64,000 nucleotides of DNA from Ruegeria halocynthiae. Lineage in GTDB: Bacteria; Pseudomonadota; Alphaproteobacteria; Rhodobacterales; Rhodobacteraceae. The notes beneath the pieces were generated by a model. It was not told where the DNA came from and searched no databases. It saw nothing but the letters and a program-made list of their open reading frames with translations. A program made the position numbers and the translations under genes. The DNA lies in contig NZ_FNNP01000005.1 in assembly GCF_900106805.1 (NCBI RefSeq), positions 1-64,000 on the forward strand, read 5' to 3'. This document shows positions 47,925 through 55,959 of this stretch, piece by piece; within the stretch, counting starts at the first letter, position 1, and the number at the start of each line of letters is the position of its first letter.

Positions 47925-49291
47925 TTATTCTTCAAAAGTTTTTTAGTGCGGGACGCGATGAGGCGCGGAGAAAAAGTCAGAAACAGGTATTCCCCTATTT
48001 GAATTGGTACGTAGAATGGTCGCAAGAACGTCCATTTGCGAATTTTAATCTTGTATAGGTCCACAAAAGCATAAACATGCTGATGCCAAGACCGAGCGCC
48101 CTTTACATCATCATATAGCTTTAACTCTGGTGCCACTATCCCGAGGCGGCGAGCCATATTTCTGGTAACGTCTGCATGACGTCGATTTTCGAGCGTATAA
48201 CCTTGGGACGCTACAAGTTCATCCCGGCTTAGCTGTTCGCTACATATAATACCGTCCGCAACAGCGTTCTGCAGCAACTGCTCGCCCGTATCAGTACGGG
48301 CGATAACGGCTGAATAACCAGCGCTTTCCTTTTCCTTAAAGCGGGTCAAATGTGGATCACCCACAGCAAGATCGGCGAAGTCCGATATTTGGTCAGGACA
48401 AATTCTGCAACGTGGCAACATCCAGTAGCCCTGAAAAGAGACCATGTAGCGCAGGATATTCCAGCGGCTATTGCCGCGAATCCGAGGTATCCGCTGAATC
48501 TCGGAAGAGTTTTTCTGCTTCAAGGCAATTTGGCCTGGCCATACCCCATCCCGATAGTCGATTTCCTCGACATTTTCTGCCTCCACGCCAAAATTGGAGA
48601 GGTAGTGACCAATACCAGAATAACGGTTTATTCCACCACAGAACAATCCGATTATCGCTACGCATCTCTGGGCAATGTCGTCACGATACGCCATCACGCT
48701 TCGCATTGCGGACACTTCACAGGGCAGGCCAACAAAAGCAAATCGCTCGTTGCTCTCCGCCAGTTCTTCAAGTGCCGCCCCAAAGTTTACCGGATGGTAA
48801 TGGGAGCCTGCAGAGTTTCTCAGATCATCGGAATATCGAGCGATTTGACCTTTGCCATTATGCGGATCAAGTCCTGCTGTGCAATAAGCAAAATCAATGA
48901 TATCTTCGTTCAACCAATGCTGAAGAAGAGCTGTGGTTACACCTCCCGACGCGGCAAATTTCCGCACAGTTTCGTCTGTTGCGTAACCAGCCTGGATGGA
49001 TTTTGTTACACCAACGAAGCCATCTTCTGGCTGCTCTCCAAAGACGTCTTGCGAAAGCGCTTTCATATCGACCTTGGCGCCCGGACAAACACGCTGCTCT
49101 AGACTGGCGGCGTCTGAGCTTGCAATAGTTGGGACCCAGGTTTCCTCATCCTTAGACCAAACAAGGTCAACTTTTGAAGTCGCTTCAGCAAAGGAGAGTG
49201 GAATAGAGCACATGCCGCAGCCAATGCAGCGGCCGGATGAAACAACCTCATCCAGTTCATTAACAGCAATTGTAGAGGACGAAGCAGTCAT
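47921..49291 (-). CDS. coenzyme F420 hydrogenase/dehydrogenase beta-subunit family protein
   Basis: 456 residues. Cysteines GRCIGCGMCSIP near the N-terminus look like half of a ferredoxin-type cluster; the central region has AASGGVTTALLQHWL, FVGLPCEVSAMRSV and LFCGGINRYSGIGHYL; a further set is LPRCRICPDQISDFADLAVGDPHL. This is the FrhB family. Members in exopolysaccharide loci occur beside polysaccharide pyruvyl transferases, as here, where the ATGA overlap with that gene shows tight coupling. A redox step on a sugar or lipid is inferred; F420 itself is unlikely in this organism. Confidence 0.85.
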   Translation of the reverse strand: MTASSSTIAVNELDEVVSSGRCIGCGMCSIPLSFAEATSKVDLVWSKDEETWVPTIASSDAASLEQRVCPGAKVDMKALSQDVFGEQPEDGFVGVTKSIQAGYATDETVRKFAASGGVTTALLQHWLNEDIIDFAYCTAGLDPHNGKGQIARYSDDLRNSAGSHYHPVNFGAALEELAESNERFAFVGLPCEVSAMRSVMAYRDDIAQRCVAIIGLFCGGINRYSGIGHYLSNFGVEAENVEEIDYRDGVWPGQIALKQKNSSEIQRIPRIRGNSRWNILRYMVSFQGYWMLPRCRICPDQISDFADLAVGDPHLTRFKEKESAGYSAVIARTDTGEQLLQNAVADGIICSEQLSRDELVASQGYTLENRRHADVTRNMARRLGIVAPELKLYDDVKGARSWHQHVYAFVDLYKIKIRKWTFLRPFYVPIQIGEYLFLTFSPRLIASRTKKLLKNK

Positions 49292-50517
49292 AGTTTTTCA
49301 GCTTTCAATATGGAAGCAATGCTAACTGCTGATCGATCATAGCAGTCCTGCGCAACTTCAGACATCATTAGCTTGAGATCATCCTGTCTGTCCAACAAAC
49401 CTAGTAGGTGTTCACAAAGTGAATCGGTCGAAAGTTCAGAATAGTCTAAGCTCATTTGCCCAGCTTTGAAGGGCGCTGCCGCTTCCTGGTACTTGTGACT
49501 CCAGCCAACAATGACGACCGGTACGGCTTGGGAAAGGGCAGCAATCATGGAATGAAACCGACATGCAATAAATGCATCTGCTTGGGCAACCAGTGCGCGG
49601 GCCCAGCGTGGATCGCCCTGTGCATCTAGCACCGCAATATTCAGACTGTGGTTTGCTGCGACGTGATCTTTGATCGCAGTTACGATCTTTAAATCGTCAT
49701 TCTTAGCGATTCCAGTGTCAGTAGAATGCGGTAGAAGCGTGCAATGAATGCCTCTGTCATGTAGGGTTTTGACCACTTCGCTCAAAATTTCAACCAGATC
49801 TTTGCCGACGCTCTCGCAGTACTTTTGCACCACCGCGCTAGGTGAAATCATCACCATCCTTTCACCTTTGTCTCGGCGCAAATGTCGGGCAATTTCTTGC
49901 CTTGCACGGAGCTTCAAATCCGGTTGGACATCTAATGCGAAGCTGGTATCTGGAACGTACTCACATTTCTGAAGGCCGAGTTGGTGCAGATGTGCGAGCG
50001 AAATTTCACCCCTAGCTATAACTTTGGTGCACTTTCTGAGCACCCATTTTGCAGCAAAACGATTAACGGGATTATTGAATGGCCCCATAGCCTGAGAAAG
50101 TTTGTGGACAGGCTTGCCGAAGAAAAGGCCCGGCAAGGTTACTGCAACATTGTAGGCCAAAAGCGGGAATCCGCGCCCGTCAATGAAGGCAACCCCAGAC
50201 AGATCAGCCACTGCATCAATATCGGAGAAGTGTTTTAGCACTGGAACTTGCTTTGCAATTTCTTTAACCAGCCGGAAACGACGAAACGGCCAAAAAAGCA
50301 AGCAGAAAGGTGCAGCAACTAGCATCAATGTACGATAATCCGCCGCAACAATTTCTGCCTTATCGACGGTATGCGCTACAGCGGCATCCTTGGTTGGGAG
50401 AATGGATGCAAGTTGAAATCTTGTAAGGTGTGGCAACAACACATCCTGCACAGCACACAACATGGCTGTGCCCCCGAGGTTTCCGGTTCGGGTAACGCCG
50501 GTCACAATCAGTTTCAT
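49288..50517 (-). CDS. polysaccharide pyruvyl transferase family protein
   Basis: 409 residues from the ATG at 50517 (MKLIVTGVTRTGNLGGTAML). GTNLGG-like TRTGNLGGTAML opens the family; GRGFPLLAYNVAVTLPGLF, KLSQAMGPFNNPVN and the late CRFHSMIAALSQAVPVVIVGW are the recognised core motifs. Transfers pyruvate from phosphoenolpyruvate to a sugar as a ketal, giving an acidic glycan. Eight bases follow the upstream methyltransferase stop, and the FrhB-like gene overlaps its end. Confidence 0.86.
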   Translation of the reverse strand: MKLIVTGVTRTGNLGGTAMLCAVQDVLLPHLTRFQLASILPTKDAAVAHTVDKAEIVAADYRTLMLVAAPFCLLFWPFRRFRLVKEIAKQVPVLKHFSDIDAVADLSGVAFIDGRGFPLLAYNVAVTLPGLFFGKPVHKLSQAMGPFNNPVNRFAAKWVLRKCTKVIARGEISLAHLHQLGLQKCEYVPDTSFALDVQPDLKLRARQEIARHLRRDKGERMVMISPSAVVQKYCESVGKDLVEILSEVVKTLHDRGIHCTLLPHSTDTGIAKNDDLKIVTAIKDHVAANHSLNIAVLDAQGDPRWARALVAQADAFIACRFHSMIAALSQAVPVVIVGWSHKYQEAAAPFKAGQMSLDYSELSTDSLCEHLLGLLDRQDDLKLMMSEVAQDCYDRSAVSIASILKAEKL

Positions 50518-50524
50518 CTGACTT

Positions 50525-51412
50525 CTAGGTCCTTTTCTTGCAAAGAGTAACCGTCGCAATGTCACCGGTGTTAAGTGTGACGTTCCAATTGGGCACCAGT
50601 TTGGTAACGATTGGTTCTAGGAAATGTAACCGAAAACTCCGTACTGCTTTGATGGCGATGAAGTTTAGGCTTACCTTCTTGCTCTCTGTACGTATGTCTT
50701 GCAACTCAAAGCCAGCACGCTCGATCAATTGTCGAATGCTCTGGCGAGTGAAAAAATGTAGATTTACAGGTGGAATCATTAGAGCCCAGCGAGCGCCCAT
50801 TAATCGAGCAATTTTAGCGTCAATCATGGGTAAAGTCATGACCAGAGAACCGTCATCTTGAAGCAGTGTGAAGCATTTCTCCAACACCTCCGCAGGCTGA
50901 TGCAAGCTTGCGAGAACATCCCAAAGAGTAATCAAGTCATAGGAAGCACCCTGAAAGTCGGTTGCGACGAAATCGCCCTCAAAAATGGTGAAACCAGCAT
51001 CCCTTGCTTTACTTGCCGCAACAGTTGAAAATTCAACACCATCGATGGCGAAGCCTTTTTTCCGGGCAGCTCGAAGAAATGCACCATTTCCTGCGCCGAT
51101 GTCGAGCACCCGCCCACTACAAGTTCGTGAAAGATTTTCCGCCCGCTCCCTGGCATTGCGGTTTATAGGCGATGTTGCGCTTTCAATTGCCTGTTGATCG
51201 CTGGCGAAAAAGCCATCGGTATAGATCTGAGATAGATATTCAAGATCTGATCTGCCGATTGCAACGCCATGACCGCATTGATCGCAAATCTTGATATCAT
51301 AGCACTCACGATGATCCAGATATGGCGTAACAACCCGCATCCGCTCCTGCAATTTCCCGCTCACGCATGAGGGGCACTGATCAGGATTTAGGGTGTATGT
51401 AGAGCCAGTCAT
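50525..51412 (-). CDS. class I SAM-dependent methyltransferase with zinc-ribbon N-terminus
   Basis: 295 residues. The N-terminal CPSCVSGKLQER and CDQCGHG form a zinc-knuckle pair, common in sugar C- or O-methyltransferases. Motif I is GRVLDIGAGNGAFLRAARKKG, then IDGVEFSTVAASKARDAG and YDLITLWDVLASLHQPAEVL. Start at 51412 (MTGSTYTLNPDQ) lies inside the preceding GT2 gene by 32 bases. Likely methylates a sugar intermediate of the cassette. Confidence 0.84.
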   Translation of the reverse strand: MTGSTYTLNPDQCPSCVSGKLQERMRVVTPYLDHRECYDIKICDQCGHGVAIGRSDLEYLSQIYTDGFFASDQQAIESATSPINRNARERAENLSRTCSGRVLDIGAGNGAFLRAARKKGFAIDGVEFSTVAASKARDAGFTIFEGDFVATDFQGASYDLITLWDVLASLHQPAEVLEKCFTLLQDDGSLVMTLPMIDAKIARLMGARWALMIPPVNLHFFTRQSIRQLIERAGFELQDIRTESKKVSLNFIAIKAVRSFRLHFLEPIVTKLVPNWNVTLNTGDIATVTLCKKRT

Positions 51413-52346
51413 TATATCGATAGTCCATTTCAAAGCTATTTAGCCACAATTGAATGCTGACAATTGTCGTCATTCCGAAAAATATCGATGCAGTTTGCGA
51501 GATGCTTCCGACAACGAATAGCTTCACAATAATATAAGCCATTAAAAATAGGCTCAAAATCGACGCGAAAATCGCGAGTGCATAAAACAAAACTATAGGG
51601 TGACCGTGCCGAAAAGCATATTTATTTAAAACACGGAAAAAAAACAACCTAATCAAGAGTAATACGATGGGAAGTATTACCTTGTGTGATTTCATTTTAG
51701 ACTGCCACTCGGAACCGTATACAGCAGTGATAGGCACGTCGCAAACACGCATATCTGCCGTGTTTAATCGAACTAAATAGTCATTTGGGCAACCGTAGCG
51801 CGGATAGCATTTACCCCAATCGACCGCTAAAAGTGCCCGGCGATTTATCGCTGTATAACCGCCTTGGGTGTCGCTGACGTGCCAATAACCAGAAACGATT
51901 TTTGTCAGAATAGATAAGACCAGATTGCCAAACAGGCGGTGCCTTGGAATTTTGGATAACTCCTCACGACCACGGAGGAAGCGGTTCCCCTTCGAATAAT
52001 CTGCCCGGTCATCCACGATTGGACGAATGATGTCGGGAAAGTCGATGGGGTCCATTTGGCCGTCACCTGCCATCACAACCGCTATGTCCTCACCGTTTTT
52101 TATGACTTCTTGATAACCCCGTACAATTGCTGCGCCCACTCCGGAGTTCTTCTCCAAGTCAATCAGTACGACACGGCTATCCAAAGAGGATTTTTGTTGA
52201 ACTACCTCAGCAGTATTGTCAGTGCTTTGATCATTAACGACATAAACCATGTCAACTTCAGTTGGCATTGAGTCAATGACTCCCTCAATGCGACCAGCTT
52301 CATTGTAGGCTGGCACGACAACCGCAATCTTCTGGTTTTCAATCAT
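51381..52346 (-). CDS. glycosyltransferase family 2 (DPM1/undecaprenyl-phosphate type)
   Basis: 321 residues, first gene of the leftward glycan cassette. The GT-A core reads IAVVVPAYNEAGRIEGVIDSM, VYVVNDQSTDNTAEVV, IAVVMAGDGQMDPIDF (metal Asp) and YSKGNRFLRGREELSKIPRHR, as in polyprenyl-phosphate sugar transferases. Two or more C-terminal membrane helices follow. ATG 52346 is preferred to an extended frame starting at 52427. It probably loads a sugar on undecaprenyl phosphate. Confidence 0.88.
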   Translation of the reverse strand: MIENQKIAVVVPAYNEAGRIEGVIDSMPTEVDMVYVVNDQSTDNTAEVVQQKSSLDSRVVLIDLEKNSGVGAAIVRGYQEVIKNGEDIAVVMAGDGQMDPIDFPDIIRPIVDDRADYSKGNRFLRGREELSKIPRHRLFGNLVLSILTKIVSGYWHVSDTQGGYTAINRRALLAVDWGKCYPRYGCPNDYLVRLNTADMRVCDVPITAVYGSEWQSKMKSHKVILPIVLLLIRLFFFRVLNKYAFRHGHPIVLFYALAIFASILSLFLMAYIIVKLFVVGSISQTASIFFGMTTIVSIQLWLNSFEMDYRYNDWLYIHPKS

Positions 52347-52673
52347 ATCGAGTAGCTTCCATAACAGTTTCCATAGCGAGTGACCTACATCCGCGCCACC
52401 TATATCGCCTAGAGATTTGGATGCCAATCAGTCTTCTTAAACTGGATCGCAATTGTTGGCGGCTTATCGTCATATTTGATTCAATTTTCTAATATCAGCG
52501 CCAACGGGACAGTTTAAGTTGATTGATAAGAGAGCGTTGGGGCTCATCGTATGCTCTGTTGAGGAAGGGGTTTTGCTCAATTGATGGAGGGGTGGCGCCG
52601 GGTAGCTCCTTAAACGGAGCGCTAACGCCATTGCCAAATCTGCGAAGGATGGAAGGATGGAAGGTCAGAAATA
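52347..52673. other. 327-base promoter/spacer region of the glycan cassette
   Basis: AT-rich near 52440-52500 and GC-richer afterwards. An 86-residue minus-strand frame (52495-52755) has a low-complexity look and no family features. The repeated GGATGGAAGGATGGAAGG near 52648 is a short tandem. It should hold the leftward cassette promoter. Confidence 0.4.
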
Positions 52674-53081
52674 ATGCAGAACGGGCGCGTTTGTCGTTGG
52701 ATGGAGATGAGAGTGGTCCAAGCTGACGCGTTGGGAAACTACGACCACCCCGCAACGCATCAAGGCGATCTAAGTAGATCTAAGGCTGCCAACTTTGCTA
52801 CAATGTCGTCGCGCTGCCCAATTTCAACTATGGTTTTCGCAAGCCAGACAAGTTCAGTAGCTGTTCGAGCATATGCGCCGGTCGTGCTGAAACTTCCCAA
52901 AATGCCTCTTGACCGTGTCGAAGATGAACGTGGTGTTACCCCAGATTATCTGGACATGCCCGATGGCAAAGTAAGCGAAACAGTCATGGGCCAGCATACA
53001 TTCCGCATGAAGGGCGTTGTTCCATTTGACTTACTGCAGGTCTTCGAAGCGGAACAAACGAAAGGAAATGAGGCGCCCTGA
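52674..53081 (+). CDS. unknown protein fragment upstream of hsdM
   Basis: 135-residue open frame. The last 55 residues, from MPLDRVEDERGVTPDYLDMPDGKVSETVMGQHTFRMKG onward, have coding character, and the stop overlaps the hsdM ATG (ATGA), suggesting a former operon. The first half looks degenerate. No function recognised; it may be a remnant of a larger gene. Confidence 0.35.
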   Translation: MQNGRVCRWMEMRVVQADALGNYDHPATHQGDLSRSKAANFATMSSRCPISTMVFASQTSSVAVRAYAPVVLKLPKMPLDRVEDERGVTPDYLDMPDGKVSETVMGQHTFRMKGVVPFDLLQVFEAEQTKGNEAP

Positions 53082-53605
53082 TGAACAACGAGCAGCTTGT
53101 CTCCAAGGTCTGGAACTACGCGCACGTGCTGCGTGATCAGGGCGTTTCCTACGGCGACTATGTTGAGCAGATCACTTACCTCCTGTTCCTTAAGATGGAC
53201 CAAGAACGGGTTGATCTTTTGGGGGAACCCTCGTCGGTGCCCGTGGAGTGGAACTGGTCACACCTCGCGGGAAAGTCCGGTGATGAGTTAGTGAGCTTCA
53301 ATACCGGCACACGCTCGAAGAACTTGCCAAGCAGAGTGGCCTTATAGGCACGATCTTCCGCAAGTCCCAGAACAAAAACTCAGCCACCCCGCCAAGATGA
53401 CCCGTGTGGTGTCCCTCATCGACAGGGAAGGGCCGTGGATAGACATCGGCGTAGATGTGAAGGGTGAGATTTACGAGGGTCTGTTGGAGCGCAATGCATC
53501 CGAGGTGAAATCCAGTGCTGGCCAATACTTCACCCCTAGACCTGTCATCGAAACCATTGAGAAATGCGTGGACCCCAAAATAGGCGAAACCGTCAGTGAC
53601 CCTAT
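53081..53605 (+). pseudogene. broken hsdM (type I restriction-modification methyltransferase subunit)
   Basis: The N-terminal part LVSKVWNYAHVLRDQGVSYGDYVEQITYLLFLKM is typical of HsdM. The frame then breaks near 53298 (the next frame continues QYRHTLEELAKQSGLIGTIF), breaks again near 53382 (next frame KMTRVVSLIDREGPWI) and ends at KSSAGQYFTPRPVIETIEKC then DPKIGETVSDP. There the SAM-binding core is lost, replaced by unrelated sequence from about 53605. Non-functional; no hsdS or hsdR is present. Confidence 0.85.
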
Positions 53606-53995
53606 GGACGTACGTCTGGATAGAGAGACCATAGAACTTACCTGTGTATCTACTGGCCGCTTGAGAAATGTTCTTCCGCCCCGACTTTCTGGGCTGTTCA
53701 CGAAGCAACTTAGGGTCGCACAGAATGTTCCTGAGACCAGCATCTACAAGCACGTAAGACAGGATGTGTCGCATGACGCCAAGACGCTCTGAAGGAGCGA
53801 CGGAATAGACCATTTGCTCCAAGTCTCTCGCACGCTCGTAATGCGTCCTAGACCGCCCCTTGTTCTCTAAAGCACGGTCGCCTCTGGCTGTGTTCTTACT
53901 GCCTGCCTTCTTGCATTTGACTGAGCAATACTTCTGGTTAGACCTTCTAGCTTCAAACCTATGGCTGCATCTAGCGCACGCCTTAAGGTTAACTC
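53606..53995 (-). pseudogene. truncated zinc-ribbon protein of unknown function
   Basis: Reading leftward, an open frame without start codon begins near 53995 with VGVNLKACARCSHRFEARR and YCSVKCKKAGSKN, a CxxC...CxxxC zinc-ribbon. It continues through ERARDLEQMVYSVAPSERLG and KLLREQPRKSGRKNISQAAS, and meets hsdM in opposite orientation at about 53605. Both start and end look lost. Similar zinc-ribbon ORFs occur in phage and islands, but the family is not recognised. Confidence 0.5.
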
Positions 53996-54025
53996 CGACC
54001 TAGTAGCGAGCGTTCTGTACGGCTA

Positions 54026-54120
54026 AAGTGGGGGTGAATTGGTTTCTGCTTGTATGAGCGATGACTGTTGCTCACTGGCCGCTTACTTTCTGCATGTATG
54101 GGGGTGAACTGCTTTCAGCA
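54026..54120. repeat. res-like repeats next to the serine resolvase
   Basis: The motif TGGGGGTGAATTGGTTTC recurs as TGGGGGTGAACTGCTTTC, and TTTCTGCTTGTATG recurs as TTTCTGCATGTATG, between about 54026 and 54120. They flank GAGCGATGACTGTTGCTC, itself partly symmetric. This could be the recombination site of the neighbouring resolvase; it lies at the 3' end of that gene, whereas res usually lies upstream. Confidence 0.35.
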
Positions 54121-54122
54121 CC

Positions 54123-54674
54123 TCAAGCCGTCTCTTTGGCCAGTCTGTAAACCGTGGCTCTGCTGACCTCGAAGTCCCTTGCGATCTGGGTCGGCTTCTC
54201 GCCTTTCTGGAACGCTTCACGAATAGCCGCTGCCTTAGTCTCGTCCATGGCTGGGCGTCCTTTGAATTTCCCTTCTGCCTTGGCCTTAGCAATCCCTTCA
54301 CGCTGCCTCTCAAGCATCACCTCACGTTCAAACTGAGCAACAGCCCCGAGGATAGTCTCAAGCATCTGTGCGGTGGCGCTGTCGTTCATCATGGGCATGT
54401 TCATGATGTGCAGTTGAACGCCCTTGCATGAAAGCCGCTTGCGAATATCGATGAGGTCAGGGACCGAGCGCGCCAGACGGTCCAGCTTAGTGACCACCAG
54501 AATGTCCCCTTCACGGGCAAAGTCTATGGCGGTCTCTAGTTGGTCTCTCTGCTTCACACTACTGACCTGCTCAGCAAACACCTTCTCACAACCATGGTCT
54601 TTAAGCTCGCGCTGCTGCGCTTCAAAGCCTGCGATCTGGTCTGCTGTCGACGTCCGCGCGTATCCGATTAGCAT
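54123..54674 (-). CDS. serine recombinase (resolvase/invertase family)
   Basis: 183 residues. The catalytic serine is Ser9 in MLIGYARTSTADQ. Further motifs are EQVSSVKQRDQLETAID, GDILVVTKLDRLARSVPDL, LETILGAVAQFEREVMLERQREGI and the C-terminal HTH GEKPTQIARDFEVSRATVYRLA. Short size fits Tn3-type resolvase or Hin-type invertase rather than large integrases. GGAG lies eight bases before the ATG. No transposase of Tn3 type is present. Confidence 0.92.
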   Translation of the reverse strand: MLIGYARTSTADQIAGFEAQQRELKDHGCEKVFAEQVSSVKQRDQLETAIDFAREGDILVVTKLDRLARSVPDLIDIRKRLSCKGVQLHIMNMPMMNDSATAQMLETILGAVAQFEREVMLERQREGIAKAKAEGKFKGRPAMDETKAAAIREAFQKGEKPTQIARDFEVSRATVYRLAKETA

Positions 54675-55271
54675 GTGCCTGTCTCCGAGAGTGTATCGTT
54701 AACCTTATAGAGTTAAGTAAGAATGTGTGCTTTAAGTGTCAACCCCACTTAAATGAGACAGTATCTGAGGGGTTGGCACCCGTCTTGTTACACTCCGGTC
54801 AAATGAGACCCATGCGTTCAGGATGCCTTTGGGCACCTTCTGTGGTGGGTGAACGTCAGGGCATAACGTCCAACATCAACGAACACCTCACCGGGTCCCT
54901 CACGGGTCACCTTAAAAGGAACTGAACGGGTCTCACGCTCAACGAGCAAGTCAAAAGGGCCAAAGCGAAAGTCAAAGATGATCATGGGTCAATACCTCAT
55001 TAAATGATGTGCATCAGGAGCGATGCGCGCTTAACTTGGCTCAGCGTCAAAGGACAGTCAACCTATTGTTTTTATTGCATTAACGGGAATTTCCCGTAGG
55101 TGGAGAGAGTTGGTCCTGAGGTGGCCCCACCGGGGGGTCTGCGCGGCACTATGTATAATCTCTGGTACTCAGATTTTTTTGCCGAAATATTTTGCCTTTT
55201 ATCGTTTGGGGCTTTCGTTCATGGTTTTTGTAGAGCCCTTCGGGTCCAGATAGACAGTAGGAAAGCATGGA
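54675..55271. other. 597-base region without a supportable gene
   Basis: Frames here are short and interrupted. A leftward run beginning with an ATG near 54986 stops after 11 codons, although a longer open frame is present in the neighbouring frame, so decay is possible. It also holds the palindrome at 55083-55097 and an AT-rich run TTGTTTTTATTGCATTAA that could be a promoter for the rightward gene. Confidence 0.4.
55083..55097. promoter_or_regulatory. perfect palindrome ACGGGAATTTCCCGT
   Basis: 15 bases with seven-base arms around a central T, in the spacer between the resolvase and the unknown 212-aa gene, about 175 bases before the latter start. Suitable as an operator for a dimeric regulator; none is adjacent. 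Confidence 0.4.
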
Positions 55272-55910
55272 ATGGATACTGGACAGCGGGTAGTAGAAGC
55301 GATGGCCGCAGGAATTGAGGGCGACATCGCAAAAGGCATGTCATTCATCTGTCCGGCAATCGAAGCAACGGTGCGAAAAACCCTGAAGAAGTCGAAAGTG
55401 AGTGCGTCGGAGTACAAAGACTTCGTGCGGGAAAATTACTGGGTTATCGAGCCTTTCATCGGTTCTGGTATGAACTTCGAAGAAACGGTTTTCCCTGAAA
55501 TAACACTAAAGACCGACAATGGACGAATAATACCAAAGCCTGACTTTGCGGACTTGGTATACAATGTCTTTCGGTGTTCATTGATGCACGGGCACGAAAT
55601 AAGCGAAGAGTTCACTTTCACAAAAAGCGAAACCCAAGGGTCGAGCGTTTGGGCCATTTCCCTTGAGGACGGTCACATCCACATGCCTGACAAGGTGCTC
55701 TGGGCGCTGGTAGCATGTGTCGTGTTCAATAAAGTCAATCACGACATTGTAACGAAGACCAGTCTGCATCTTTCATGGGGTGGCGCACCTGTCGAGAGGG
55801 ACCCTCCATACCGATTTGAATTGGATGTCTTTTGGGGCGGTGAGAGTGTTGTCCGACGCTTTCTGTCGAAAAGGGAGATACTACGTGTCGCGATGAAATT
55901 GGCGAAATAA
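55272..55910 (+). CDS. unknown island protein with HEPN-like R-X4-H motif
   Basis: 212 residues, soluble, no signal peptide or membrane segment. Not assignable to a named family by eye. The sequence LVYNVFRCSLMHGHE contains Arg101-X4-His106 within a helix-like context, the catalytic pattern of HEPN ribonucleases. A beta-rich C-terminal half (TSLHLSWGGAPVERDPPYRF) follows. TAGGAAAG sits about nine bases before the ATG. It lies between the resolvase and the integrase as accessory cargo, a common place for defence genes. A role in defence is inference. Confidence 0.75.
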   Translation: MDTGQRVVEAMAAGIEGDIAKGMSFICPAIEATVRKTLKKSKVSASEYKDFVRENYWVIEPFIGSGMNFEETVFPEITLKTDNGRIIPKPDFADLVYNVFRCSLMHGHEISEEFTFTKSETQGSSVWAISLEDGHIHMPDKVLWALVACVVFNKVNHDIVTKTSLHLSWGGAPVERDPPYRFELDVFWGGESVVRRFLSKREILRVAMKLAK

Positions 55911-55959
55911 GTTAGATGCTACACCCAGCACCACCGCTGCGACTGCTCGGCGGTGTATC

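Noticed and set aside
53298..53822. 174-codon minus-strand frame across hsdM as one intact gene
   Set aside because: Its second half is only the complement of hsdM; the first part is the truncated zinc-ribbon ORF. Open by chance.
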